The notes below the pieces were generated by a model. It had not been told where the DNA came from. It ran no database searches and saw only the letters and a list, made by a program, of their open reading frames with translations. Shown here piece by piece: positions 54,615 through 62,312 of a stretch of DNA of 64,000 nt; position 1 is the first letter of the stretch; each line of letters begins with the position of its first letter. The position numbers and the translations under genes were made by a program. The DNA comes from Shimia sp040370365 (GTDB lineage Bacteria; Pseudomonadota; Alphaproteobacteria; Rhodobacterales; Rhodobacteraceae), in the NCBI RefSeq assembly GCF_040370365.1, contig NZ_BAABWQ010000001.1:682001-746000 (forward strand). Direction: 5' to 3'.

Positions 54615-56974
54615 CACCGGATCACCTCGTTCCCTGCGTAATCCTGCAAAACCACTTCAATCAGGCGCATTTCACCGTCTGTTTCAGGCAAACTCGCCCG
54701 GCACAGCCCCGCAGCGGTGTCACACCGCAGATACCCCTCAAATTCCTTGTCTCCGACCTCCGCCAGATACGGCGCGGCCTGTCGCAGCCCACTCTCGTCC
54801 AGCGCGCGCACCACAATCTCAATTGGCCCACTGGTTCCCTGCGGTCTTGTGATCACCGCTTCCGACACCTCTGGCGGCGTCAGATCAAGAAAGGTCTCCA
54901 GCAACAGAACGCCGACGTTTCCAGCCGCATCAATCGCAAGTAGTTCAATCTTATTTTTTCCTTCAGAAAGATCGACTTGCATGGCAAAGCTACCGTCAAA
55001 AATATCTTGTTTGACCCCATTTAGGCGCAACGTCACCGCATCCCCCAACGTGCCGGTCAGGTCCAATCTGGTCTCCTGTGTGGCGCGCGGCGCGGGCATA
55101 TCCAACACCAACTCTGGCGGATCTCGGTCAAGCACAACGGAGAACGCTGCCGCCCCCGTTGGCACACCACCCTCTGAAAGAACTTCAACCGAAAAGGCCA
55201 TCGGCTCTGTTGTCACCGGCACCGAAATTGCCACAATGCCACCCACCCCGGTCTGCGTCTGCCTAACCACGGCTCCGTCGACATCCAACAGACGCACCTG
55301 CTGACCGGGACGCGCCGATGAGGCGGCGTACACCGTCATCTCTGGATTGCGGCTCACCAATGTGCCTGTGCTATCGCGCGCCAAATCGGGATTTATCACC
55401 ACCTCAACATCTTCGCGCGCCACATACCGCAGCTGGCCGCGACGCTCGGTGCTGTTGCCTGCCGGATCAACCGCGACCAAAACGATCTGGTTTGCGCCGG
55501 GAACAAGCATAACGTCGGTGCGAAAGCTGCCATCAGAATGAACGTCGACCGCAATGCCATTTACGGTCAGATCCACATCCGTTTCTGAGGCGCCGAACAC
55601 TTCTATGCTGGGTGTCTCCACCAACAGTCCCTCGGCGGGTGCCAACAAGGCCAAATACGGTGGTGTGCTGTCCAGCCGTACATTAAACGACCGCACTTCG
55701 CTCCATTTGCCCGGCAAGCCAAGCCCATCCAGAGCGGCAACCCGCCAAAAATAGCCACCCGGTTCCAATCCCTCCAACGGAAACCTCAGCTTTTTGATCC
55801 CCCACTCTGTGGAGATCATTCGATTGAACCCAGGATCGCCAGCAACCTCAAACCAATACCCTGTGGCCTCAGGATAGGCTTGCCACGCCAGCCCGACGGC
55901 ATTGCCATAGACGTCATCTTCATTGACTGGCGCGCTGAGCAGCGGTCGGTCCAAAACCTGCGCCCGTTCGGCCACGCCGGCTTCGGTGATCACAACCCCT
56001 TCATCCTGTCCAAGCGACACTAGTGTTGCGCCGCTGTCGATGTCCAAAACTGCGGTGTCATAGTTCACAAACAGAGCTTTGTCGGCATCTTTCTTGATCC
56101 AGAAATCATCGCTGTCTGTTGTGGTCTGAATGCCCGGCACATCAATTTCAAAGCTATCCCGATCCGAAAGCTGATTGAGCAAAGCGTAAAAATCACCGTT
56201 CGCAAGCGACACTTTTGTGACTTCTTTGCCGGTCAAAGGATCAGACCGCATGCGTTGAATTGTGGCATTGGAATTGGGGTTCAGGCGCAGGCGGCTGAGA
56301 TCGCGAAACGTGACCTGCGTTGTTGAGTTGGTAAGCGTGCGCAGCTTTTCAAATTCGACCAGAATGTCATTTATGTCGCGATCAGACCACGCGGGCTCGG
56401 CAGGGTCGCGTCCTTCCACCTGACCATGAATGTCGGTGATCAAAGCTTCCGCAGCCCGGTCACGCTGCGCTAAGGCTATCTCAAATGCTTCTGTGGCGTG
56501 TGTGGTCGCGGTCTCTGCGAAACTCACAACTTTGCGCCATGCCCCCTCACCGCGATAGCCAACAGCTGCGTCTCGATCCGCAATCGCCGCGCCAATTTGC
56601 TCAGGCGCAAACAAGCGTGCGCCCTCTGACGTAGCCTTTTGAATCGCCTGTAGCGAACTCGCCAACGCTTGATCTGCCAGAGCCACCTGACGCACTGGCA
56701 TCTGAACTTGTAGTCCAGCGACAAAATCAGCCGGTGACTCCAATGCGTTGATTTGTAGAACCGCCGGCCATAGATCCGGGTCGCTGAGGTGGCGCGCCAC
56801 AAAATCACGCAGCGTTTCCTCGCCATCATAGAGGATCAGCTCATACGGCGCACCCAAGTCGTCGGTTTGCGCAAGCAAAGGCGAAAAGCTTCCAATGGCC
56901 AAACCCGCAACAATTGCGGAGACCCTCAAAAGTCGTTTTACAATGTGTCTTCGGTCGTTGGCAGGACACAACAT
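54614..56974 (-). CDS. Exported LysM/FecR-domain protein with Ig-like modules
   Basis: 786 residues from ATG 56974 behind GGGGGAGG. After the signal peptide (IVAGLAIGSFSPLLAQ) comes a LysM-like region (LILYDGEETLRDFVARHL, QINALESP). A helical part and a FecR-type beta domain follow (about 200-325; VTFRDLSRLRLNPNSNATIQ). A fibronectin-III-like module (about 350-430; GYFWRVAALDG) and two or more Ig/glucodextranase-B-like modules (DLTVNGIAVDV, TLRLNGVKQDI) complete it. FecR domains elsewhere transmit envelope signals. It is the first gene of the operon with the PKD protein and the cyclase. Confidence 0.85.
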   Translation of the reverse strand: MLCPANDRRHIVKRLLRVSAIVAGLAIGSFSPLLAQTDDLGAPYELILYDGEETLRDFVARHLSDPDLWPAVLQINALESPADFVAGLQVQMPVRQVALADQALASSLQAIQKATSEGARLFAPEQIGAAIADRDAAVGYRGEGAWRKVVSFAETATTHATEAFEIALAQRDRAAEALITDIHGQVEGRDPAEPAWSDRDINDILVEFEKLRTLTNSTTQVTFRDLSRLRLNPNSNATIQRMRSDPLTGKEVTKVSLANGDFYALLNQLSDRDSFEIDVPGIQTTTDSDDFWIKKDADKALFVNYDTAVLDIDSGATLVSLGQDEGVVITEAGVAERAQVLDRPLLSAPVNEDDVYGNAVGLAWQAYPEATGYWFEVAGDPGFNRMISTEWGIKKLRFPLEGLEPGGYFWRVAALDGLGLPGKWSEVRSFNVRLDSTPPYLALLAPAEGLLVETPSIEVFGASETDVDLTVNGIAVDVHSDGSFRTDVMLVPGANQIVLVAVDPAGNSTERRGQLRYVAREDVEVVINPDLARDSTGTLVSRNPEMTVYAASSARPGQQVRLLDVDGAVVRQTQTGVGGIVAISVPVTTEPMAFSVEVLSEGGVPTGAAAFSVVLDRDPPELVLDMPAPRATQETRLDLTGTLGDAVTLRLNGVKQDIFDGSFAMQVDLSEGKNKIELLAIDAAGNVGVLLLETFLDLTPPEVSEAVITRPQGTSGPIEIVVRALDESGLRQAAPYLAEVGDKEFEGYLRCDTAAGLCRASLPETDGEMRLIEVVLQDYAGNEVIR

Positions 56975-57347
56975 GCCTGCGCCTCCCCCTGAGACAGCGA
57001 AATCTAATTATGGTTAATGCTTTGCTTAGATCGTTCTACAAGTTTTCAAAATAGGCAAGTTTTTAAGGGTCTTGCGGCCGAATTTCCACATCACCCAGAA
57101 ACAAACTTCCAAAATCCAGCTACATTTTCCACAAAAAAGAAACAGCGTACACGCCAAAGCTCTGTCTTCAAAGAGGCTTTGAATCATCATGCAGGCCTCT
57201 GAGCGCCACGCTTGATCCCAAGATCGTGCCAAAACGATGTCGCTTGGATCACCAACAATGGTCACGCAGATGTCATAGAACGCAAACCAGATTGTCACCA
57301 AAGCCGGACATACTCGGCTCTGTTTGAACACACACATTGGGGGAGGA
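56975..57347. other. Gap between FecR-type gene and tRNA-His
   Basis: About 370 bases. It should hold the promoter of the three-gene operon on the minus strand and the end of the tRNA transcript. A short hairpin (AGCCG/CGGCT, 57302-57319) followed by two T on the minus strand could be a weak tRNA terminator. No convincing open frame is seen. Confidence 0.5.
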
Positions 57348-57424
57348 TGGTACCGCCTCCCCGGCTCGAACGGGGGACCCCTGGTTCCACAAACCAGTGC
57401 TCTAACCAACTGAGCTAAGGCGGC
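57348..57424 (-). tRNA. tRNA-His (anticodon GTG), CCA encoded, no G-1
   Basis: Reading the minus strand from 57424: acceptor GCCGCCT with AGGCGGT, D arm GCTC/GAGC, anticodon stem CTGGT/ACCAG with loop TTGTGGA (anticodon GTG), T arm CCCCG/CGGGG with TTCGAGC, then A73 and an encoded CCA. The base before G1 is T, position 72 is T and position 73 is A, so the universal G-1:C73 pair of tRNA-His is absent. This loss is known in a clade of Alphaproteobacteria. Confidence 0.93.
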
Positions 57425-57466
57425 AACAAGGGCGATTTAGCGCTCCCGGATGGCGAATGCAAGCAC

Positions 57467-57955
57467 CTAAAATGCGATTTTGTAAGTTTGTTCGATCAGA
57501 TCACATCCAAAGTTGTGGACCGGTCGCTGCGCCGCCAAATGAAATCCGTTTTTATCATAAAGCGCGCAAGCGGCTTTGTGGCTCTGATGTGTCCAAAGTT
57601 TAATTCCATCAAAACCCACGCCTTGGGCAAACCCCATACATGTGTCCAAAAGGCGCTGTCCAAGGCCAAATCCACGCGCTTCTGGCAGCACCAGAAACAA
57701 ACGAAGTTTGGCCCAGTTTTCCTGATCTGCTTTGACACAAAAAATACTGCCAATGCGCCGCTGATCATGTTGCGCAACCCAACCTCGCTCCAGCACGGGA
57801 TCGTGTTCGGTGAGAAAGTCTTGCAAAATTTCTGCAACCAACGGACCAAAAGTGTCGTCAAAACCGTCGTTGCGCGCATAGAGCGTCGCATGGCTCTCCA
57901 CCAACCAATCCAGATCGGCCTCACAAAAGGGGCGCAGGTCAATTCCCGTGTCCAT
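57467..57955 (-). CDS. GNAT-family N-acetyltransferase
   Basis: 162 residues from ATG 57955 behind AAGGAGAGA. The acetyl-CoA loop is LPEARGFGLGQRLLD near residue 95, and the C-terminal LWTHQSHKAACALYDKNGF is typical of GNAT enzymes (MarR-associated type). Its acceptor is unknown. It ends 43 bases before the tRNA gene. Confidence 0.88.
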   Translation of the reverse strand: MDTGIDLRPFCEADLDWLVESHATLYARNDGFDDTFGPLVAEILQDFLTEHDPVLERGWVAQHDQRRIGSIFCVKADQENWAKLRLFLVLPEARGFGLGQRLLDTCMGFAQGVGFDGIKLWTHQSHKAACALYDKNGFHLAAQRPVHNFGCDLIEQTYKIAF

Positions 57956-58065
57956 TTGTCTCTCCTTACGCAGTCTTACGGCCGATACATTGCACCACTT
58001 CTTGCCTTTGGCGTCCCGACAGGCTACCCGAAACGACAACTCAGGAGAACACCCGGGAGAGCCAA

Positions 58066-58254
58066 ATGGGCATCAACACCGAAAGCGACATCGAAGCCAA
58101 CTTGCAGATCGGTCCAACCGACCAAGGGTTTGTGCGGATTTTCATAGAAGCAAATGGTGTTGAAGTGCCAATGGACTTTGACCCGGAAGAGGCAGAAGAA
58201 ATCGCTGAGGAGATCCGTGCGGCAGCTGCAACAGCTCGTCAGATGGCGGACTGA
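58066..58254 (+). CDS. DUF6324-family small protein
   Basis: 62 residues from ATG 58066 behind CGGGAGAG. It is acidic, with a short beta-type first half (TDQGFVRIFIEANGVEVPMD) and a helical second half (DPEEAEEIAEEIRAAAATAR). It is a conserved small Rhodobacterales protein usually found next to mmcB. Function unknown. Confidence 0.82.
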   Translation: MGINTESDIEANLQIGPTDQGFVRIFIEANGVEVPMDFDPEEAEEIAEEIRAAAATARQMAD

Positions 58255-58336
58255 GACAACGGCTCACAGCTGGCTCGCAGGATCCGGGCTCCCCTTTGCG
58301 CCCTGACCCGCCGAACACATCACACAAAGGCGTTTG

Positions 58337-58822
58337 TCACCTCTCAGAGGACGAGAGCGCTTCATCATCAGGAAGCGGTGCCAGTTTTGGATCGCGGTAT
58401 CGCTGTAAACGACGGGCCGCGTCCACCGCGAATTTTTGGATCAGCTTTTTGCGACGCGCCGGTGCAAGTTTGTCTTCGGGTCCCATACGGATAATTTCCG
58501 CGTCATAGCCATCCGCAAAGATAAGCCCGGTTCCCTCTGGCAGCAGATCGGTGGGGAAATCGGTGTCCACGGCCCAAAAATAGCGATCACACCATTCAAG
58601 GTAGTTCTGCCATTTGCTGTCAGATTGGAAATCCGCCCGGCTGGATTTGCATTCAATCACCCAAAGCTCCCCTTTGGGACCCAAAGCCATCACATCCACG
58701 CGAAGCCCCCGATCAGGAACAAATTCTTCAATAGAAACATAGCCATGACTGCGCAGATGGCGGCTCACGCCACGCGCCAGAAGTTGCCCCGGTTGCAGGG
58801 TTTGTGTCGCAGTGTTTTCCAT
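58337..58822 (-). CDS. mmcB: MmcB-family DNA repair protein
   Basis: 161 residues from ATG 58822. It is a PD-(D/E)xK-like nuclease-fold protein. The active-site pattern is visible as LRVDVMALGPKGELWVIECK (Asp, then Glu-x-Lys), with SRADFQSDSKWQNYLEWCD after it. In Caulobacter this protein aids damage-induced mutagenesis under SOS control. A LexA box (58834-58848) lies just upstream. Confidence 0.9.
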   Translation of the reverse strand: MENTATQTLQPGQLLARGVSRHLRSHGYVSIEEFVPDRGLRVDVMALGPKGELWVIECKSSRADFQSDSKWQNYLEWCDRYFWAVDTDFPTDLLPEGTGLIFADGYDAEIIRMGPEDKLAPARRKKLIQKFAVDAARRLQRYRDPKLAPLPDDEALSSSER

Positions 58823-58833
58823 ATAGCAAACGT

Positions 58834-58848
58834 GAACATTTGGGGAAC
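58834..58848 (-). promoter_or_regulatory. LexA (SOS) box of mmcB
   Basis: On the minus strand GTTC-N7-GTTC (GTTC CCCAAAT GTTC), the alphaproteobacterial LexA motif, ends 12 bases before the mmcB start codon. It matches exactly. Confidence 0.85.
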
Positions 58849-58879
58849 AAAATGCAATAGGGTAATTTGGCCACGCCCC

Positions 58880-58908
58880 TTGCGCCGCGCGTGCCTCAGG
58901 CATAGATA
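58880..58908 (+). promoter_or_regulatory. Promoter of the 6S RNA gene
   Basis: TTGCGC (58880-58885) and TAGATA (58903-58908) are 17 bases apart, giving a start near 58915, exactly at the 5' arm of the RNA's closing stem. Confidence 0.65.
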
Positions 58909-58914
58909 CAGGGT

Positions 58915-59078
58915 CGGCGGGTTCTGCCCTTCTCGTAATACGGTTGCATTCCGGTGGCCTTAAGCAATTCCGAGGGAGCTGGCTCTGTTCTGGCCCTGGC
59001 CTGATTACCTGGCGCCCACCTGTACATACAGGTCCTCGGGAATGAGATAACCCTACGGCTGCGTTTGCGGGCCCGCCA
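58915..59078 (+). ncRNA. ssrS: 6S RNA (RNA polymerase regulator)
   Basis: About 164 bases. A closing stem GGCGGG (58916-58921) with CCCGCC (59072-59077) and an inner stem ATTCCGAGG with CCTCGGGAAT enclose a long imperfect rod with a central bulge, the 6S plan of a promoter mimic that binds sigma-70 polymerase. The sequence GGTGGCCTTAAG and the position next to mmcB and the DUF6324 gene agree with the ssrS locus of Rhodobacterales. The ends are approximate. Confidence 0.75.
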
Positions 59079-59080
59079 CT

Positions 59081-59866
59081 TTATCTCTCACATAGGCGTT
59101 CAATTGCCAAAACAATCGCCTTGAGATCAGCCGCGTAAAATCCCGCTGCATTGATCCCGTTGGTTTCGATGATCCGCAACCCATCTGCGATGCGGCAAAT
59201 GTCCATCACATATGCTGGTGCATATCCTGCATTGGCCTGCGCCATCGTCTCCCCGAAGGCCAACACCTCAGGCGGAATGTGAGGCACGTAGTCCACCCGA
59301 CCAGCCTGCTTGTAGCGCGAATAGGTCACGACTTGATCGTCTGCCACCCACAAACGCCATTCTTCTAATATCCGCCGCGGTGCACATAACATCACCTCAG
59401 TGTCGCCCCGTAGCGAGCCAATAGGCAGTTCGTCCTCTGGCAACGCCGACACCCGTTTGGACAACGCCACAATCTCAGACGCCGCCATCACGCGTCCCGG
59501 AATCTCTTTGCTATCCTCAACAGGGCGCAAAAACACATCTTCATCAGTCCCGTTCAAATGCACACCGCATTGGTCAAAGCGGATCACAAGGGCGTCTGGA
59601 CCATTTAACAGATACGGTTGCCATGCATCCTGACGCAGAAATGGCTCAATACGAAAGACGCCGGGTTCCAGCGCATGCGACTCAGCGTATTTCCACATGC
59701 TGTATGCACCAAACAACACAACTGACCGCTTGTCTTTGATCACAGGCTCAGGCGTCAGCGCCCCGACAAATGGCACAATTTTATGCCAACTGAAGTCACG
59801 GCCCATCGCCAATAGGGTATCGCCGAGTTTGCGCGTGTCTTCAAAGTCTTGCAGCAACCATTGCAT
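59081..59866 (-). CDS. ATP-grasp enzyme (DUF4343 / R2K type)
   Basis: 261 residues from ATG 59866, chosen because AAAGGGACG precedes it. The ATG at 59917 has none. The start MQWLLQDFEDTRKLG and the end YVMDICRIADGLRIIETNGI, with Asp, Glu and Asn for Mg and ATP, fit the R2K group of ATP-grasp proteins, which is predicted to ligate amino groups to proteins or small molecules. The gene lies beside the 6S RNA and is divergent from the SRPBCC-ArsR operon across two identical-arm operators. Confidence 0.7.
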   Translation of the reverse strand: MQWLLQDFEDTRKLGDTLLAMGRDFSWHKIVPFVGALTPEPVIKDKRSVVLFGAYSMWKYAESHALEPGVFRIEPFLRQDAWQPYLLNGPDALVIRFDQCGVHLNGTDEDVFLRPVEDSKEIPGRVMAASEIVALSKRVSALPEDELPIGSLRGDTEVMLCAPRRILEEWRLWVADDQVVTYSRYKQAGRVDYVPHIPPEVLAFGETMAQANAGYAPAYVMDICRIADGLRIIETNGINAAGFYAADLKAIVLAIERLCER

Positions 59867-59928
59867 TCTGGCGTCCCTTTGCTGTGCAGGTCGTGACGAC
59901 ACAAATTTGCGGGACATCGTCAACACAC

Positions 59929-59957
59929 TTGACTCGATACCAAATGGTATCATATCA
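59929..59957 (+). promoter_or_regulatory. Promoter of the SRPBCC-ArsR operon with operator in its spacer
   Basis: TTGACT (59929-59934) and ATATCA (59952-59957) are 17 bases apart. The first GATACCA dyad fills the spacer exactly, so a bound repressor would exclude RNA polymerase. Confidence 0.5.
59936..59951. promoter_or_regulatory. Operator dyad 1 (GATACCA-AA-TGGTATC)
   Basis: A perfect 7-2-7 inverted repeat in the 131-base space between the ATP-grasp and SRPBCC genes. Same arms as dyad 2. Confidence 0.7.
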
Positions 59958-59962
59958 ATTGA

Positions 59963-59978
59963 GATACCATTTGGTATC
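59963..59978. promoter_or_regulatory. Operator dyad 2 (GATACCA-TT-TGGTATC)
   Basis: Same arms as dyad 1, spacer TT, centre 27 bases away. The pair is itself mirror-symmetrical. The ArsR product of the operon is the likeliest binder, by inference. Confidence 0.7.
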
Positions 59979-59997
59979 ACTTGGATGAGGACACGCC

Positions 59998-60441
59998 ATG
60001 CACATGCCCGCCCCACCACTGCAAAATTACCGCGCAACGATTTCGGTGCCGATGGATGCCGCACATGCCCGCACCGCCATCTTTGACGAAATGCATCTGT
60101 GGTGGACGTTGCGCGCCGAACGCACCCCAGACGGTGTCACAGCCCGTTTCAACAACAGTCACGTGACTTTTGTTTTCGACACCGACCAACCGCTGATATG
60201 GCGTTGCACAGACGCCCACATGATCATCGAGGATGTAGCCGATACCACAGAATGGACCGGCACCTGCCTACATTGGACCATCATCCCCACCAGCGATGGA
60301 TGCGACATCACTCTGGAACATAAGGGGCTAAACGCGTCTTTGGACTGCTTAGATGTCTGTACCCGTGGGTGGCAGCATTTTTTTGAGAACAGTCTTTTGG
60401 CGCACCTCTCCGGCCAAACACCTGCGCCAGAAACCCGCTAA
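59998..60441 (+). CDS. SRPBCC-like protein
   Basis: 147 residues from ATG 59998 behind GAGG. The start NYRATISVPMDAAHARTAIF and the segment LHWTIIPTSDGCDITLEHKG resemble the START/SRPBCC helix-grip fold, and the C-terminal helix closes the pocket (WQHFFENSLLAHLSG). The ligand is unknown. It is the first gene of an operon with the ArsR and AHSA1-type genes. Confidence 0.7.
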   Translation: MHMPAPPLQNYRATISVPMDAAHARTAIFDEMHLWWTLRAERTPDGVTARFNNSHVTFVFDTDQPLIWRCTDAHMIIEDVADTTEWTGTCLHWTIIPTSDGCDITLEHKGLNASLDCLDVCTRGWQHFFENSLLAHLSGQTPAPETR

Positions 60442-60464
60442 ATTTACGTCAGGACTTTCCTCTT

Positions 60465-60809
60465 ATGACCGATCCACTGCAACCCGTATTCCGCGCCCTT
60501 GGTGATCCCACCCGCCGCGACATCCTCAAGATGCTCGGGCACACCCCTATGACCATCGCTGAGGTGGCAGAGAATTTCGACATGACCCGCGCCGCCGTCA
60601 AAAAGCACCTTGTGGTGTTGTCTGATGGCGGTCTGATTTCCGTATCCGCCCGAGGACGCGAAAAAGTGAACTCTCTGAATGCCTTAGCTCTCAAACCCGC
60701 ACTCGAATGGATGGGGTGGTTTGATCAGTTCTGGGATGACCGTTTGACCGCATTGAAAACTGCAATTGAAAAGGAAACTTCTGATGACACTGGACGCAAC
60801 AATGACTGA
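60465..60809 (+). CDS. ArsR-family transcriptional regulator
   Basis: 114 residues. A winged helix-turn-helix covers nearly the whole protein (FRALGDPTRRDILKMLG start, FDMTRAAVKKHLVVLSDGGL recognition part). No Cys metal site is seen, so it is not a classic metal sensor. It belongs to the ArsR group paired with AHSA1 genes. It may bind the GATACCA dyads upstream of its own operon. It overlaps the next gene by 26 bases. Confidence 0.92.
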   Translation: MTDPLQPVFRALGDPTRRDILKMLGHTPMTIAEVAENFDMTRAAVKKHLVVLSDGGLISVSARGREKVNSLNALALKPALEWMGWFDQFWDDRLTALKTAIEKETSDDTGRNND

Positions 60810-61221
60810 GCTTTCCCAAGACACGACCATTCGCAAGTCTGTGTTTCTCGCCGCGCCCAAAACACGCGTATGGGACTTCTTAACCAAAGCGGACCTGCTC
60901 AAAGAGTGGTTTCACCCTGCCGACGCTGACTTGGCTGCGGGCGAAGAGTACACATTGCTCTCTCAAAAGGATGGGGATCGCATGTGCTGGGGCAAAGTTG
61001 TGGAGGCCCGTCCGCACGACTACATGAAATGGGATTTCACTGTGGGCCCAATGCAAGGTCAGATGACTTCTGTGACTTGGGAGCTGTCAGACGCGCCCGG
61101 CGGCACACGCTTGACGTTGATCCATTCCGGCCTGCCCGCCAACGCTGATGGTTTTGGCTTGGTTCTGGCGCTGGACAAAGGCTGGCACGGCTTCCTGCTC
61201 AACCTGCATGACATGCAATAA
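60784..61221 (+). CDS. AHSA1/SRPBCC-domain protein
   Basis: 145 residues from ATG 60784 behind AAGGAAAC. Another ATG is at 60802. The AHSA1-like helix-grip fold is shown by RVWDFLTKADLLKEWFHP, MKWDFTVGPMQGQ and the terminal helix GWHGFLLNLHDM. The ArsR-AHSA1 pair is very common, and the role is thought to involve a hydrophobic ligand. Here it is joined to a second SRPBCC gene. Confidence 0.9.
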   Translation: MTLDATMTELSQDTTIRKSVFLAAPKTRVWDFLTKADLLKEWFHPADADLAAGEEYTLLSQKDGDRMCWGKVVEARPHDYMKWDFTVGPMQGQMTSVTWELSDAPGGTRLTLIHSGLPANADGFGLVLALDKGWHGFLLNLHDMQ

Positions 61222-61229
61222 CCCACAAA

Positions 61230-61258
61230 AAAAGCGCCCTACAATCTGGGGCGCTTTT
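61230..61258. terminator. Two-way terminator
   Basis: AAAAGCGCCC (61230-61239) pairs with GGGCGCTTTT (61249-61258), with A and T runs on both sides, between convergent genes. Confidence 0.9.
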
Positions 61259-61275
61259 ACTCTCTTTGGAACAGT

Positions 61276-61605
61276 TTAGCGGCGCATTTGGCGCTGCTGA
61301 GAGGTGCGGCGATCCACTTTCACCGGCACCGGTTCTGCCAACATCACCGGCATCATCTGGCGTTTGCCACCACCGGGATGTTCATCCTCTTTCATGCGCA
61401 TGACAGCGATGCCAAACTGCACCCCGGCGAACACAATCCCATTCAGCACCCACATGACCGCGACGGCCAAAACACCCTCAGAGCTGTTGCTCATAAGATG
61501 CCAAAGGTTGGCAACGTTGAAAGTGAGCAACATCGCCACAAAGGCTGCGGAAATGGCGAACCCAATGGCCACCTGGCGGATGTACAGTGAAATAAGCTTT
61601 GGCAT
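61276..61605 (-). CDS. Small two-helix membrane protein
   Basis: 109 residues from ATG 61605 behind GAGGAGG. Two hydrophobic helices (IGFAISAAFVAMLLTFNVA and VLAVAVMWVLNGIVFAGVQF) are followed by a basic tail (KVDRRTSQQRQMRR). It is a conserved small Rhodobacterales membrane protein of unknown function. Confidence 0.78.
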   Translation of the reverse strand: MPKLISLYIRQVAIGFAISAAFVAMLLTFNVANLWHLMSNSSEGVLAVAVMWVLNGIVFAGVQFGIAVMRMKEDEHPGGGKRQMMPVMLAEPVPVKVDRRTSQQRQMRR

Positions 61606-61781
61606 GGCAGTGCCTCCTCGCACTCATTAAACGACAGCTGCACCAGAACAGCAAGTCACGTCGGCGCGACACCTTGTCCTGTTTGCTCTATGCGCATGCA
61701 ACGTGCATATCCAGCAGCGCGTCGTCGGTTTGGCACACCCTGACCGCTCAAGGTTAACAGGGCTTTAAAATCCCCAGCGCC

Positions 61782-61957
61782 TCACTGTGCTGCCATCATC
61801 TCCGCCATGGCCTCAGGTGGGATTTCACCTTCAAAGCTTTGCAGGCCCATCTCCCCACGGATCATTATTGCGGCCTCTGGCACCGCCATGCGCGTGCAGT
61901 GACCTGCGCCGCTTGATTTGCGGCAATCCTCACAATGGCAATGGCCAACCGTGATGG
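61782..61957 (-). pseudogene. Remnant of a GFA-family (glutathione-dependent formaldehyde-activating-like) gene
   Basis: On the minus strand, VGHCHCEDCRKSSGAGHCTR, the zinc-binding core of GFA proteins, is followed within about 15 residues by a family-like acidic tail (GEIPPEAMAEMMAAQ). Most of the domain, with its second Cys set, is missing, and so is the N-terminus. It is truncated at about 61957, where the HxlR remnant begins on the other strand. Confidence 0.65.
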
Positions 61958-61958
61958 G

Positions 61959-62310
61959 CTCGAACTTGTCGGGGATCGCTCGACACTGGTAATTTTGCGC
62001 AATCTTGTCAACGGCAAAGCAAAAATTGCGGATTTTCTGGCAGGCCCAGAAAAGATCACAACCAACATATGGGCGTCGCGGCTCTCTCAAATGGAAGACA
62101 ACGCGCTGGTCATCAAACAACCTTACCAAAGCAATCCGCCGCGGCACAGCTACTAACTCACGCCCAAAGGCGCGGATTTGCTGCCGCTGATGCAGAGCCT
62201 CTCACGCTAGTCCAATGTGCATATGCCGCACATCCGGACCCCGCCACAGTATTTTATGGATATGACGCCCAAAGCAGCGGCTGAGGCAGGTGCAAAACCA
62301 CCCGCGTGGC
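61959..62310 (+). pseudogene. Remnant of an HxlR-family regulator gene
   Basis: In one frame, LELVGDRSTLVILRNLVNGK and FLAGPEKITTNIWASRLSQM match the HxlR winged helix, followed by LTPKGADLLPLMQSLSR and HIRTPPQYFMDMTP. Two stops interrupt it: TAA at 62154-62156 and TAG at 62208-62210, the latter at a position where the family has Trp. The N-terminus with its start is missing. Confidence 0.7.
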
Positions 62311-62312
62311 GC

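Noticed and set aside
57026..57409. Small protein gene upstream of the FecR-type operon
   Set aside because: The frame runs through the tRNA-His gene and the predicted product has no coherent composition.
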